64,000 nucleotides of DNA from Suillus spraguei (GCA_016800925.1 JABCPU010000098.1:122779-186778); one strand, 5' to 3'. Positions 12,619-24,145 are shown, numbered from the stretch's first letter. Program-made: numbers and translations. Notes: generated by a model not told the origin, from the sequence alone.

Positions 12619-13141
12619 ATGTCACAACCCTTATAACCACTTAAGGCAGGGGCAGAGACTAGGACTCAAACTAAGGTTATCACAAGAGAAGAGAGAGGAG
12701 CAGTGACATCTGGTTGCTACAATGTAAGAGGTTTGAACTAAAGAACTACTACAACAAAACTAGCTAACTATATACACATATTGAAACTGAGATATAGACT
12801 GAGTCTGAAACTACCAGCCAATCATAAAATAGAAGTGAGAATTGTACGATGTAATAATTGTGACATAGTGATGACATCATATTCTAAGATAGACCGCAGT
12901 CATACCTTGCCTGATCATGTGATCAAATCGTGACATTTTCATGACAAAAGTGCCAGAGTTGCATCTTGACCTTCAAATTGTCTTTGTTCACAAAATTAAA
13001 ACCAGGGAAAGTTGGCTTGAGTACATCCCAGAGGACCTAGGTTTCAGAATTAGAATATAGCTTAAACTGGGAGTAGAGATAGCTTTTTCATACTTGAAAC
13101 ATAATAATACATTGTGCTTTGTCAGCTACTTAATGATCCGC

Positions 13142-14080
13142 TGTAACGAACATATTGGCGCTGGGCTTAAAACCCCACCTTTTGACACTCGTCTCACATC
13201 TACAGGAGTTACCACTTGTCCAAGGCCGTCTTACCCCTTTAGCAGTACCGGCGGCATCCCATGCTTACCGCACACCATACCAACTGCCGCACCTCGTTCC
13301 ACATACCGATGTCCTTCCATGTCCTTGCCGCGTCTGCATAGCTCCATTTGGTGCATCGTTTGTTTTCTGTTCATTATCACTGATTCCACAGCAAGCCTTA
13401 TTACATGTTGCCTCGTGCCACAGCGCCTCACACTATGTTTACTTACGGCAGTTACTACACTCCAACGCTACTGATCTCACCTAGAGTATTCCAAGTACAT
13501 ACAATTTAGGATATAAGCACCACATACCCCGCACGATACAAGTACCTGATTTTACACCATTGCACGTACTATAGGTCAGGATTATTGTCTAGCTCTGGAT
13601 CTACCCAGTAGTGGACATAGTCTTTAAAGTTTCCTTATCGCTCGTTAATCTATCACAATTGTTCTCCGTTACCGCTGGACTTTTGACTGTTATTTTGACT
13701 GAACTTCTCACTCACCACTACTTTACCGCTGAAAGTACCGTGGACTTCTTTACTGTTTCTTTGCACCACTCACAACCTTACCACTACTGCAGATACCATC
13801 GCTCGATGCAACTGTTACTGACCATATCTCGACCACGGTAGCACCACTACACATGATGCTAGTTCCAGCAGTATCATCGCTGACCATGGCAACTTACTGC
13901 TGACCTCGACACTTGTTTCGCACATAAGTTAGACTCGAACTTGACCATACTAATAGGCATCCTCCTTTAGGGTCGAACACTTTTGTTCTCACAAGTGAAG
14001 CAGACTAGATGGAGCACAAGACTCACATACTAGTTTAGGCAGTGGTTTATCTACAGCCCAGGCTAGGTTGTATCTTTACA
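13142..14080 (+). repeat. solo LTR, family C (copy C1)
   Basis: The 939-bp unit reads TGTAACGAAC...GTATCTTTACA. CCGC lies on both sides (13138-13141 and 14081-14084), which looks like a 4-bp duplication. It sits in the 5' part of the IS630-like transposon. Confidence 0.87.
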
Positions 14081-14129
14081 CCGCTTCACCAGCCAACAAC
14101 GGAACTACACAACCTCTCCACTATGCCAA

Positions 14130-17100
14130 AACAGAAATTGTTCAATGTTGCAAACTTTGGAAGTTGGGCAAAGTCACTCCATCACTCAAGAAACAAAGAA
14201 AATGTAAGCAAACTTATAATTTAAAGCAGCCTACAGAAATACTAAGACAATTACCACAGGAAGTCCCAATGACAATCAATGTGTTCAAGTCTCCTCCATC
14301 CAGTCCAAAGAAGAAAAAGACAAGAGTAACAGTTACTACAGTATTGGATCCTCTTCCCTTTGTGCTACCAATAATAGAGCCATCTCTACTTCATGAGTCT
14401 GAGTCCAAGCCCAAGCATCCGAGTCCAAGTCAATGTGCCATGGGAGGGGCTGCTCCCCAGATCCAAACATAAATATGGCTAGTTCCAGGATAGATACTGT
14501 AGCGGGGTTCTACAAGCCCTTGCCCACTGTCAAGGAGGCAAACTTAGCCTTCAATGACATCAAGAGGATTCTTAGACCACCAAAGAAGACTGCTGGCTAC
14601 CAAGACCCTGAGCTTGACTCAGTCTTTCATTGCCAACTTGAAGGAATGAAACAATTCTTGTGGATTTATGTTGACTGTCATATACTGTACATTCAGGTCT
14701 AGATCAAATCCAATCCATGGACATCCAGACACCCAATCTACACATATCTGATCCACCCATCCAATCCAGTTCACATATCTGATCCACCCATCCACTCCAA
14801 TCCATATCCATCCATGTCCATATCCAATCCGTGTCCATATCCAATCCATGTCTACATATATCAGTTGCCATCATCATCCATGCCACTGCTGTTTTTTGCC
14901 TACTAAATGCCAAAACATGCGGACAGTTTTTTGAGCCACTGTATATCCAATCCGAGTTCATATCCGAACTATTCCCGTGCACCTGCGCATCACCCCTTTA
15001 AGAATATACCTGTGTCTCCGGCTTTTGGGTATCTCTGTGCTTCCGGCTCTTGGTGATCTCTGCCTCCGTCTTGATAAGTATTTTGTACAAGCTTCATCTC
15101 CGAGTTCATAGCCTTATGTCCCGCTGTACTTACTAATGTGTTTCCATATGCTTCAGACATAGCCTCGGACTATCCATACTTACCCTCCGGCATGCTCCTA
15201 CAGTATATAAACTTGTAATACAACTCCTGCAGACCTTAGTCTGATTCATTGTTCCTACTTCTGTATATTCCTTTGATTATCTGTATCCTGTTATCATGTC
15301 TATATAACTCCGTTTCCATTCTTGCACTTGGGCTCCGGCCCTTGTAAGCTTCTGACTCAGGCCTATGGGATCACTCCCTAGGCCGGAGCTTTGATCCTAT
15401 GTCCTATAATCTTTTCGGACTTCGTCCATCTCCATCTATCATCTGTTTCACCTCCGACTCTACCTTTGGTAGTCTTATACTGTCTGTTTCTATTCCGGAC
15501 CTTGTCCGGAGTAGTTTATACTATCTCTACACCATATCCAGACCTACTCCTCTCTAGTAGCCAACACTTCCTCCAAGATCCACAGAGCTATGCTCATCCA
15601 ATCATCCAATCATCCAATCATCTGCTCCTCCGCTCCTCTGAGCTCTGGACCTTCAGACCCCTAGTCCTCTGGATCCATCCTATCCTATCCTCTGACATCT
15701 ATGGATCATCTTTCCCTCCGGAGCTCTGCTCCTATCCTGCCCTGGACTTTGTCCAGCGGTCCATCCTTCATCCGTTCTACTTGGAGCTTGTTCCAGTAGT
15801 GTTACCATTACTCCCTACCTTCCGGAAATAGTTCTGGCGCATTCCCGCGCTCATCCAGAAGTCCATCGGAGCTCTGTCGAGCTATCCTGCCTTAGAGTTC
15901 GTCCAGACACTCCATCCGGACTTCACCAGAACTCTCCCTTGGACTTCATCCGAAATTAAGGGCACATACTCGGGTAAGGGGCACAGCGTACGAGCTGAGG
16001 CCAAGCCCCTTTGACTTTACAACCCTCCGGTACAACCCCATGTAAGACCAGGACTTCTTACTAATCTCTGGTTTTGCATGGTCATAACATTGACCCTCAG
16101 TCTTCAGCATATGGAAAGTGGACAATGGCATCATTACTTACTGCAAAGGTTCTAGAATGGAAGCCCGGACACTCACAAGTACTCTGTGAACAAGTACATG
16201 CCTTCATTGCAGATCACAAGGACCTCCCATTTAATATCTACAGGACATGGAACAAGTCGTTACTTGACAAAGGCAAGGATCTCACACAAGAAATACACAT
16301 GCATCTGCAAGGAATTGAAAGTATGTGAAGGCTATGGACCTTGTTGACTTCCTTGACACACCAGAAATGCGCAAATGGAGTGGATTCATGAAGCAAAATT
16401 CATCTTGCAACTGCACAGCAATGGATGAAAAAGCTTGAGTACCACTGGACAAAAGACCCCAAAGGTCAATTTGTCAATGGTCATGAAAGAGATGATGTTG
16501 TGGCTTACCGGCAGGAAAATTTCTTGCCTGCATGGGCAGCAATCAAGGAGAAGACTCAAGATTGGTCTTGTCATGAGAGAGATGGAGATTACCCTTGTCC
16601 GTCGCTACAGGAACAGAAGATAGTTGTATGGTGGCACAATGAGTCCACATTCTATGCAAACAATTGTTGCAAAACATAATGGGTCCATAAAAGTGAAACA
16701 GCTGTGCCCTATGCAAAGGGGGAGGGACCATCACAGATGGTCGCAGATCTTGTTTCTGCTGATTATGGGTGGCTCTGGTCACCTGATGGAAAAGAGGAGG
16801 CTCGTGTCTTCTTCAAAACAGGAAAAAATCATGAAGGGTACTTCACAAACCAGGACATCCTCGAGCAAGCTGGAAGATCAATGGATATTCTAGAGAAGTA
16901 CTATGCCAATGAAAACCATGTCCTCATGTTTGACAACGCAACAACTCACTTAAAATGTGCGGATGGAGCTCTCTCAGCAAGAAATATGCCAAAGGGAACA
17001 TTGAAGGCAGAAACCAATTGGGGTATGGAGGTTAATATTTGAGATGCAGCTGGCAAACTAGTTTATGGTGCAAATGGCAAGCTGTTGAAAGGAAAAATTC

Positions 17101-17633
17101 AAATGAGTGATGCAACCTTTGCAGACAGATCAAAACAGTCACTCTATTTCGGTGAAGATGCTGGACCCAAAGCAGGTCTCTTCAAAGGGATGGTTGTGAT
17201 CTTGCATGAGCAAGGCCTTATTCAGGAATCAAAGCTGTGGGCACAGTGCAAGGACTTCAAGTGTGCAAAGGGAGCAACAAATTGCTGTTGTCATCGGGTG
17301 CTATACAATCAGCCAGATTTTGTCACTGTCAAGTCAAATATAGAAAGGATCTGCAAAGTGAGAGGATTTTCAGTGTTATTCCTTCTAAAGTTTCATTGTG
17401 AACTTAACTTCATTGAACAGTGCTGGGGATATGCAAAAAGAATTTATCGCCAATATCCCACATCATCAAAAGAAGCAGACCTTGAACGGAATGTTCTTTC
17501 AGCTCTCAAATCAGTGCCACTTGACAGTATGTGCCGGTGTGTTAATTGTTGCAATCTTACATTCAAATTTTCACATCAGTCGGGTTTTCAACACAAGCCT
17601 GCCAGTTCATGGATGCATACCACAAAGGACTGA
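14130..17633 (+). pseudogene. IS630/Tc1-like transposase, disrupted
   Basis: Segments in order are MPKQKLFNVANFG (near 14124), DTVAGFYKPLPTVKEAN, the solo LTR F, then QSSAYGKWTMASLLTA, DLPFNIYRTWNKSLLDKG, FVNGHERDDVVAYRQ, WWHNESTFYAN, VLMFDNATTH and ELNFIEQCWGYAKR. The last three carry the catalytic acidic positions. The first reads HNES where members I know read HDES, a change of the catalytic Asp to Asn. In-frame stops occur near 16676 (TAA) and 17040 (TGA), and frameshifts near 16325-16430. Removing F with one copy of its TTGAC duplication restores the frame across the gap, so F arrived after this gene was in place. Confidence 0.85.
14676..16089 (+). repeat. solo LTR, family F (1.4 kb, related to family B)
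   Basis: The 1414-bp unit reads TGTCATATACTG...GGTCATAACA with perfect 5-bp duplication TTGAC at 14671-14675 and 16090-16094. Its start and its last part (GGGGCACAGCGTACGAGCTG and following) resemble family B. At 14704-14860 it holds imperfect short repeats of the CCAATCCAT type. A TATATAAACTTG box is near 15204. Confidence 0.9.
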
Positions 17634-18578
17634 ATGGGAAGCAAGCTGCGTGGGCTTCAAAGAAGTACAGAGGCCACTGAGTACTGCCAGATAGTATTTT
17701 GCATGATCTCAATGGAGCTCATGTATAGTGTGAGAACCAAGTAGGCTCTTGCTGCAAGTTCAAAGGGGTGTGGAGACTGCTAGTGGAATATAAGTGAGCT
17801 GTGGAGTTAGATGATCATCAGTGAGAGTTATGCAATAGAGAATGTAATGAGTCTGCAATGATAGATGATAGATATAGCGATACTGATGATAACAAGTGCA
17901 AGAATGAGACTTTGATACTGGATATGATTGCCTGCAGTAGTGAGTGTACATGGGCTGCTTTTATACTGCAAAATGCTAAGGGTACTTGGGTATGGATAGG
18001 CCAGAGAATCAGACACTGAAGGGAGTGGCACCGCTCCTGACAGGGTAGAGTAGACAGAAAGGAAAGAGGGTACAAAATGATTGAGTGAGTAGCAATATCA
18101 ACAGGTATGGTATTGACAGAATGATGAGAGTTGCATAGCAGTTTTGACAGATTTGGAAGCAGTGAACTGAGATTGGGGTGATGGTGACAAAGAACGGGAG
18201 TTGAGGGTTGATGATTAGTGCTGAAGGGGAGTCAAGGTCTGTGCTGACTGAGGTTGGCAGTGCGCTGATGGTGGTAAAGGTAAGTGTCAAAACAGCAATG
18301 TAACATAGTGTCACAGTCGGGTCACAACAAAAGTCACACCACATGATCAAGTGAGGTATGACTGTGGTCTATCTTAGAAGGTTCTAAGATCACATGATAC
18401 TATCTTATCTTATCATATCCAATAGTGTCATAGAAGATCTCTTCATCTTCATCAGGGAGTTTGATCATAGAAGCAGATATAGGAATTTCAGTAGGGTTAG
18501 GGTTTGTCTTAGTGCTGGGTTTAGACACTTTAGGGAAATTGAGGAAAGAATAATGATTTGTATTTGGAATTTGTGACA

Positions 18579-18974
18579 CAGGCCAGAGTTGCAAAATGGT
18601 AGAGAGTTGCAAAACACAGCACAAAACACAACACATTCTAAACCTCCAACTCTTAAAAATGAGACCTTTTATTATTGATCTATAGTACTGTATTTTTTGT
18701 TTTGAAAAAAAAGCATGATGAATACCCTCAGTATCAAAATTATCCCCCAAGTTACATGCTGTAAACCTCAGCCAAAAAAAGTTTACTTTTTTTCCAGGAA
18801 CCCTTTATACTAGTCCTCACCTCCTCCATATGTTTACAGCATAATTATAGCAGAGTTGCTGTTGTTATCAACAATGTAATCATGACAATCAGAGAATGCT
18901 CAAGTATGACATTCGTGAGTGGAGTACTAATTCTTATTTCTCAATGCTACTGAGAATTTGGGTGTACTGAGGAG
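18579..18974. other. non-coding, possible outer transposon arm
   Basis: The sequence begins CAGGCCAGAGTTGCAAAA and repeats GAGAGTTGCAAAAC. Reverse-complement matches (TTTGCAACTCTCTACCAT and TTTTGCAACTCTGG) occur at about 22226-22248 and 22388-22403, beyond the hAT element. The hAT may therefore sit inside an older inverted-repeat element. No gene is visible. Confidence 0.4.
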
Positions 18975-21900
18975 CAGTGTTGTTACTAACCCATTAAAAG
19001 AGTTATAACTCAACCCGGTTATAACCGGTTAAGAGGTTAGTTAAATAGACGTCCGATTTTGGGAGGGTTAGTAGGGTTAATGACTAGGGGTTAATTGAGT
19101 TAATTGGGGGTCGACAAACTTTTAATCATTATCATTGATCTCTCTGATTCTCTCTGTGCCATCCCTCTGGGACCATATTGCCTCTCTAAGCTGCTTTGAT
19201 GGCTAGGGAGAAGTCCTGGCTATGGGATCATTTTCATCAAGGCAGTACAAAGGTCGATAAAGTGCACTGGCAGGCACGCTGTAAATATTGTGTCAAAGTG
19301 AAGGCTAAGGATCTCACAAATGCTGATCAGCAGGCCATTACACATGGCATACTGCAGGATGTCAGAACCCCCATAATTTTGATGCAGGAAGGTGAATTGA
19401 TGTGTTACATAAATGATTAATATAATACTAACGTACTCAAATTATAGCATGTGATGACGTCCCTCATATTGCTGGAAAGGTGGAAATAATGGCAAACCAT
19501 CTGTTGGGTTGTCAATATGTCCCTGGCAATGTCAAGACTAATGCTGAAATCTTTAAATGTGGAAAAAAGCGGCAGGCTGATGATGATGACGATGAAGGAC
19601 CTTCCATTAAACCACAACTTGCCTCCACCAGTAGTGGCACTACAATTGCAGAGGAAAGAGCTATTATTCCGAAGACTTGGAAGCAACAGAAGTTCAATGT
19701 TATTGCTGCAAAAGTCATCTCATTTGGTCCGAGCAAGCAGGAAGCATTTTCTCAACAATTACTGCGAGCGTGCATCTCTGCAGGCTGGTCCTTCAATTCT
19801 ATTACTGATCCTGAAGTTCAAAAACTCTTTCACAATTATATTCCCAGAGCTATAATTCCAACAAGGCAGGCTTTATCAGGAAAAATCCTTCAGGCAGAAG
19901 TCACCAGGGTTGAGGGAGAGATCAAAAACACCTTCCATAAGGGTGCTTATTCAGTCCTTTCTGGTGACGGCTGGAGGGATTTAGCCAAAATACATCAAAT
20001 TGCTTTTACCCATACTGTTGAACGTTGGGTAAGTAAATGTTCAATTTTAGCTGGTCACTTATGCTCATGGTCAGCTTATAGACATATATTCTGCATGTCC
20101 ATGATACATTGGCCAAGAAAAAGACAGGTCAACTCGTATTTGAGCTAATGGAGGAAGAATACAATTATGTCAAAGATACTCTGCTTCTAACCATGATCGG
20201 TGTTTGTGGGGATGCTGGTGGAGATGAGAAGCGAGGCCACCTCCTCTTCTTACAAAAATACCCATGGATGCTTGTTACAGACTGCTGGAGTCATCAGGTG
20301 CGTATATTCCCAGACTTGGGGAACTGCATCTAATGTTCGAACAAGATAAACCTTATTTGGGTGATTATTACAAGGCCAATGATGATATTACTGTGGCCGT
20401 TGATCAAGCTAATGAGATCATCAAATGGTTCAATAATCACTCATTTTCCCTGGGACTACTGAATGGGGAGCAGATGTCGATGTTCCACAAAATTCTCGTG
20501 CTTATCCTGCCTGTTGTAACCCACTGGACTTCACATTTTTGTTCACTATCTCAACTTCTTGAAATTTCCAAGGCACTCAAAGTGACAGCAATGAAACATG
20601 AAGACAAGCTTCTGGTAGTTGCAGGGAAGGGTCGCCGAGCTAAAGATAAGGCTGGCAAAATACTTGACTGTGTTTCAGATGACACTTTCTGGAAAACACT
20701 CATTCAGCTCAAGACTCATATTGAACCACTTGCCACTGCTGTTAATGTCTCGCAACACTCAAACACATGCTGTGATCAAGTCTTACTCCTTCTTGGCAAA
20801 CTCTACCGCACCTACATAAATCTCCGCATCACGGACAATAGCTTTTCATTTGCAGGAGATGAAGATGAGTCACATCCTGCAACATCTATTATTAATAGCA
20901 TCGAAAAGAGACGGGAACGCACAGATCAAGACCTTTTCATTATAGCACTATTCTTGAATCCACTTATCAATCCCAACCTCATTAATGGTCGTGTCCTTCC
21001 ACCTGGTGTACTCATGGGAATTGCTCAGCAATTATGTTCTCGTGTTTTCAGGCATGACACCACTGAAGCACCAACAGGCCTCATTGGTCAAATCTATGAA
21101 TATCATCGCCGCACTGGGATATTTGCACCAGCTGCGTGGCCGATACAAGAACTGAAAGACTCGCTGAAGGATGAGGTGGGGTTTCAGTACTCAAAAAACT
21201 TTCAATAACTGAGTCTGTTATCTTAGAATGGTTCTTGCGACCCTCTTCGTATCTGGGGCTTACTCGACTCTGAAAATCCACTTGTGCAGCTTGCACAACT
21301 TGTGTTGAGCTTCGTTCCAAACTCTGCATCAGTCGAGTGCTTGTTCTCTTCCATGGGCAACACAAAATCTAAAAGACAGACTCGCTTGGGTGTACAGAAG
21401 AACCATGACATGTCATTCCTCAAGATGGAGCTCCATCGTCAACATGCCATTGATGGCACAGCCAAACGCTGCCTTAAACGCCAATCTGGCAACCCTGAAA
21501 CACTCACTGATTGTGATCCCACAGGTAGCCATATGGAAGATCAAGAACTCGTCATGAATGCCAACACTGACATGTTACTCACTGACGAGTCTGAGTCAGA
21601 TGATGATGCGGAGGACAGACATGAGAGCAACAGCCCCCCATCATCCTCATTTGCAGCTGTTGCACTGCAGCTGGGAAAAGACGCTGATGAAGACGACAAT
21701 GAAGAATACACATTAGGGTTAGGGCAAGTTGTTGATGTTGAGGATGACATCTCAGGCTCTTTGGAAGGCAGCAGACCACAACAGATTCATTGTTTCTTTG
21801 GTCAGAAATGGATATTTCGCATTCGTGACATCTTCAATTGGTCTGTTGAGGTTGGATGGGACAAGTCTTGGTTTCAAGGGGTGAAAAACATGGAGAGTGA

Positions 21901-22151
21901 GGCTTTATTCTATGAACTAATGTTATGGCTGCCTGAAAATGAAGAGAATACTAGCAGGAATGTCCTGGGGAGTCATCGAGCATGGGAAGTGGTCCATCGA
22001 GCTCAATTGTTATTCACAACACGGACTAGCTAGTACCTAGAAGTAATTAACTGTTTTAACCCCATTAACTTCAGTTATTTCGTAGTTAATTCAAATCAGG
22101 ACGTACCAGTTATAACCTATTCAGTTATAACCCGGGTTAATAACAACACTG
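18975..22151 (+). mobile_element. hAT-superfamily DNA transposon, 3.2 kb
   Basis: Terminal inverted repeats begin CAGTGTTGTTA and continue (C/T)TAACCC. A perfect 8-bp target duplication, CTGAGGAG, lies at 18967-18974 and 22152-22159, which is the hAT hallmark. The element encodes the BED-finger transposase at 19199-22033. Confidence 0.95.
19199..22033 (+). CDS. hAT transposase with BED zinc finger
   Basis: This is the cut-and-paste transposase of the surrounding element. It opens with a BED-type finger (SWLWDHFHQGST...ARCKYCVKV), then the hAT core (WMLVTDCWSHQ, DDITVAVDQANEIIKWFNNH, LPVVTHWTSHFCSL) and the C-terminal dimerisation region (SFVPNSASVECLFSSMGN, RQTRLGVQKNHDMSFLKMEL), followed by an acidic tail ending TTRTS. 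Introns fit at about 19391-19447 (GTGAAT...TATAG), 20030-20082, 20300-20346 and 21177-21228. After the third intron the frame needs a one-base shift near 20357 (INLI to GDYYKAN), so the gene is either mutated there or spliced differently. Otherwise it is long and open. Confidence 0.85.
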
Positions 22152-22583
22152 CTGAGGAGCGTCAGATCAGCGGAGTTCAAACGTGCCGCCGTGACAGAGT
22201 GTGACACCTGCGCCAACACCGTGGGAAGCTTTGCAACTCTCTACCATCCTTCTGGCAGTATCATTTTTGCATATTTATTTCTTCTGTGAACTGGAGCTCC
22301 ATTCTGACACACGTAGTTACAGTTCCATATATTTTTCTCATCTTAATGTGTAGCAAAAAATGAGTTATGAAAATGGGGTCGTCAGATTTTGCAACTCTGG
22401 ACCAACGATAGTAACGCCTCACATCTAACCAGGATTTTATTTCATCGATTTCCGTAAAGCTTACGATGTTGATCCAACGTCCGAGTTCTCCACCAATCAG
22501 ATACCACCATCACTGAAGTCGTAAGCCTTCGTAAGTGTTTGTAACACGCTTAAGATAAGCGTTCATTTCAGCGGTTTTGCCGA
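22152..22583. other. non-coding, mirrored short motifs
   Basis: It contains TTTGCAACTCTCTACCAT and GCAACTCTGG, reverse complements of motifs at 18583-18617. A 39-bp stretch at 22548-22586 matches 49703-49741 at about 36 positions. No gene is seen. Confidence 0.4.
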
Positions 22584-23717
22584 TGCCACTGTGCTCTACT
22601 TCCAAGGCTTCTACTTCTCAGAACCTTCCTAGTAGTGAAGCAAGTAGCCTCTATTGACCTCCGAACACCTTGTGCGACTCGCAACCGTTCGAAAAATCTA
22701 TTGACCAGTTAAGATGAACCTCTAAGGAAACCATCCGCGAGTGAATGTCGAGGTGTGTTCTGATAGAAAAAAAGTTGCAGGTTTCGAACCAACACAGTCC
22801 AAGAGAAACAGATTTTGATTCTGTTGTGGTAACCACATGGCTAAGACCAGTTACGATGAGCTTCTAAAGAAACCATCCATGAATGAATGTCAAAGTGTGT
22901 TCCGATAGTAAAAAATATAGTTCAGCAGGTTTCGAACATGCGCAGTCCACGAGAAACAGATTTTGATTCTGTTGTGGTAACCATACTGGTCGGGCTAAAA
23001 GTCTTGAACTCTTCCACTTGATGACTCACGAGACTTCCTAAGTTGAATAATTATGGGATTGACGCGGCCCGAAAAAGATGACATGGACAATAAAGTTCGA
23101 GTCTGAACGTCTACGAGACAATAAAATTGCCCCGACGAGGGACGAAGACTGAGATAATTCTAACTCACCATCATTGACAGTAAGTTTGATACCACTAAGT
23201 ATACATGGAGTTTCTAGACACACAGAAGGAAGTCAGCAGATCGGAAAAACGAGGACAATGAGACACTGTCACCACTTTGAAGGCCAGACATGGAGGATTG
23301 GAGACGAGAGTCTCATCTTCTCACAAAACGGTGGCCACGCATTAATCCGGTTCATCCCAAACATAACATCGAGACCACACGCGACCTCGAACTCGACATC
23401 GGTAGTGAGAGTACGGCAACGAATCACTGAGATCATGGGGATCTCAGCGAAATGTGAACTTGGGCCCAAATGGCCGAGCGAACGGGCAATCGAAGAAGAC
23501 GGGAGAAGAATACGATTCAAGGTCAAAAGCAACAGACGCAGGAAGATGACCGATTTGAACGAGGTCTCAGTGGTAAAACACGATATAACCCACTCCCTTA
23601 TGGTAGCGGGAATAAATCTACATGACACATTAACGGGGTGTTCGGAGGCCAATGGAAGCACTTACCTTACTAGGAAGGTTCTGAGAAGTGGAAGCCTTGG
23701 AAGTAGAGCACGGTGGT
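22584..23717. repeat. repeat bounded by about 80-bp inverted arms
   Basis: The left arm, 22584-22670 (GTGCTCTACTTCCAAGGCTT ... CCTCCGAACACC), is mirrored by 23631-23717 (GGTGTTCGGAGGCC ... AAGCCTTGG...GTAGAGCAC) with roughly 85 percent identity by eye. It looks like a transposon without its own transposase. I could not find a clear target duplication. Inside are two tandem tRNA-like copies and no convincing gene. Confidence 0.65.
22703..22999 (-). repeat. tandem duplication with tRNA-Leu(CAA)-like cores
   Basis: Two units of about 145 bp start at 22703 and 22845, both beginning GACCAGTTA(A/C)GATGA on the plus strand. On the minus strand each holds ACAGA-ATCAAAA-TCTGT, which reads as an anticodon arm with a 7-nt loop and anticodon CAA, then a long-variable-arm spacing. 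The B-box-like GGTTCGAAACC is exact in the first unit; the second has TGTTCGAAACC. A T7 or T6 run follows, like a Pol III terminator. The acceptor stems do not pair, so these are not functional tRNAs; a tRNA-derived SINE or pseudogene is more likely. Confidence 0.55.
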
Positions 23718-24145
23718 CTGACTTTCCATAATTTAAAGATATTGGGCCTTGAAACGCGTCGCAAGGCGTTGAAATCTAAATTCCAACATTGCTATGATGA
23801 GCAATGCATTAGATCAACTTGAAGGTCATCCGACTGGTCGCTGTCGTTAGCGAGTTTCAAGTTCATCGAGGTCATCGTGATCATGAACCAGCACGGCCGC
23901 GAGTCTATGAAGAGTTGAGCTCGACGAGATGTGCTTGAAGTTCAAGTTCAGCCTGTGATGATTCACGTATTGCAGGTCGTGGTTGCGTCAGCTCTCGGCG
24001 GTGTTGCGGACCTTTTAAAAATGCTGATGACGCGTTTGAAGTGAACGAACTGAGCCTTGGCAAGAATTGAGATTCAGTTGATAATCTGATTTGTTCTCAC
24101 CCGCGGCTGCCACTATCAATTTTAGACCCACACTACGAAGTACTA
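23718..24145. other. intergenic, upstream of LRR gene
   Basis: No coding signal is seen. It should include the promoter of the LRR gene starting at 24146; I see no clear TATA box. Confidence 0.4.

Larger units (their letters stand above)
12887..18374 (+). mobile_element. IS630/Tc1-like DNA transposon carrying two solo LTRs
   Basis: Ends are inverted repeats beginning AGATAGACC and continuing GCAGTCATACCT on the left (ACAGTCATACCT on the right). TA lies at 12885-12886 and 18375-18376. The full 5.5 kb includes LTRs C1 (13142-14080) and F (14676-16089); without them the element is about 3.1 kb. The transposase is broken. About 740 bp downstream of it (17634-18374) holds no recognisable gene. 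Confidence 0.88.
2401..18578 (-). mobile_element. Ty3/gypsy LTR retrotransposon (family A), degenerate and multiply interrupted
   Basis: The element reads on the minus strand in the order 5' LTR (right, 12619-18578), gag, protease, RT-RNase H, then 3' LTR (left, 2401-5887). Once inserted DNA is removed the LTRs are about 470 and 469 bp. Both run TGTCACAA...TTGTGACA. A purine-rich tract, AAAAGAGGGGG, abuts the 3' LTR on the minus strand and fits a polypurine tract. The flanks CAGAC (2396-2400) and CAGGC (18579-18583) look like a 5-bp target duplication with one change. The integrase core is missing: sequence jumps from the zinc-binding start ([14 protein letters not shown]) almost directly to the LTR. 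Coding parts carry stops and frameshifts. It hosts six later insertions, listed separately. Confidence 0.9.
12619..18578 (-). repeat. 5' LTR of gypsy A, split by an IS630-like transposon
   Basis: LTR sequence is at 12619-12886 and 18377-18578, joining at ATTCTAGAAGGTTC as in the solo LTR at 9246-9723. Without the insert it is about 470 bp, matching the 3' LTR. Confidence 0.9.

Noticed and set aside
13094..13484. Overlapping reading frames rich in Pro, Leu and Cys
   Set aside because: They lie inside LTR C1 and recur in every C copy, so they are LTR sequence.
14704..14860. Short CCAATCC-type repeats, considered as a CRISPR-like array
   Set aside because: Units are irregular, without constant repeat and spacer lengths, and lie inside a fungal LTR.
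23174..23731. Plus-strand 185-aa frame
   Set aside because: It runs through the internal part and right arm of the inverted-repeat element, reads through a repeat in the other direction, and matches no family. A real gene cannot be excluded but is unsupported.
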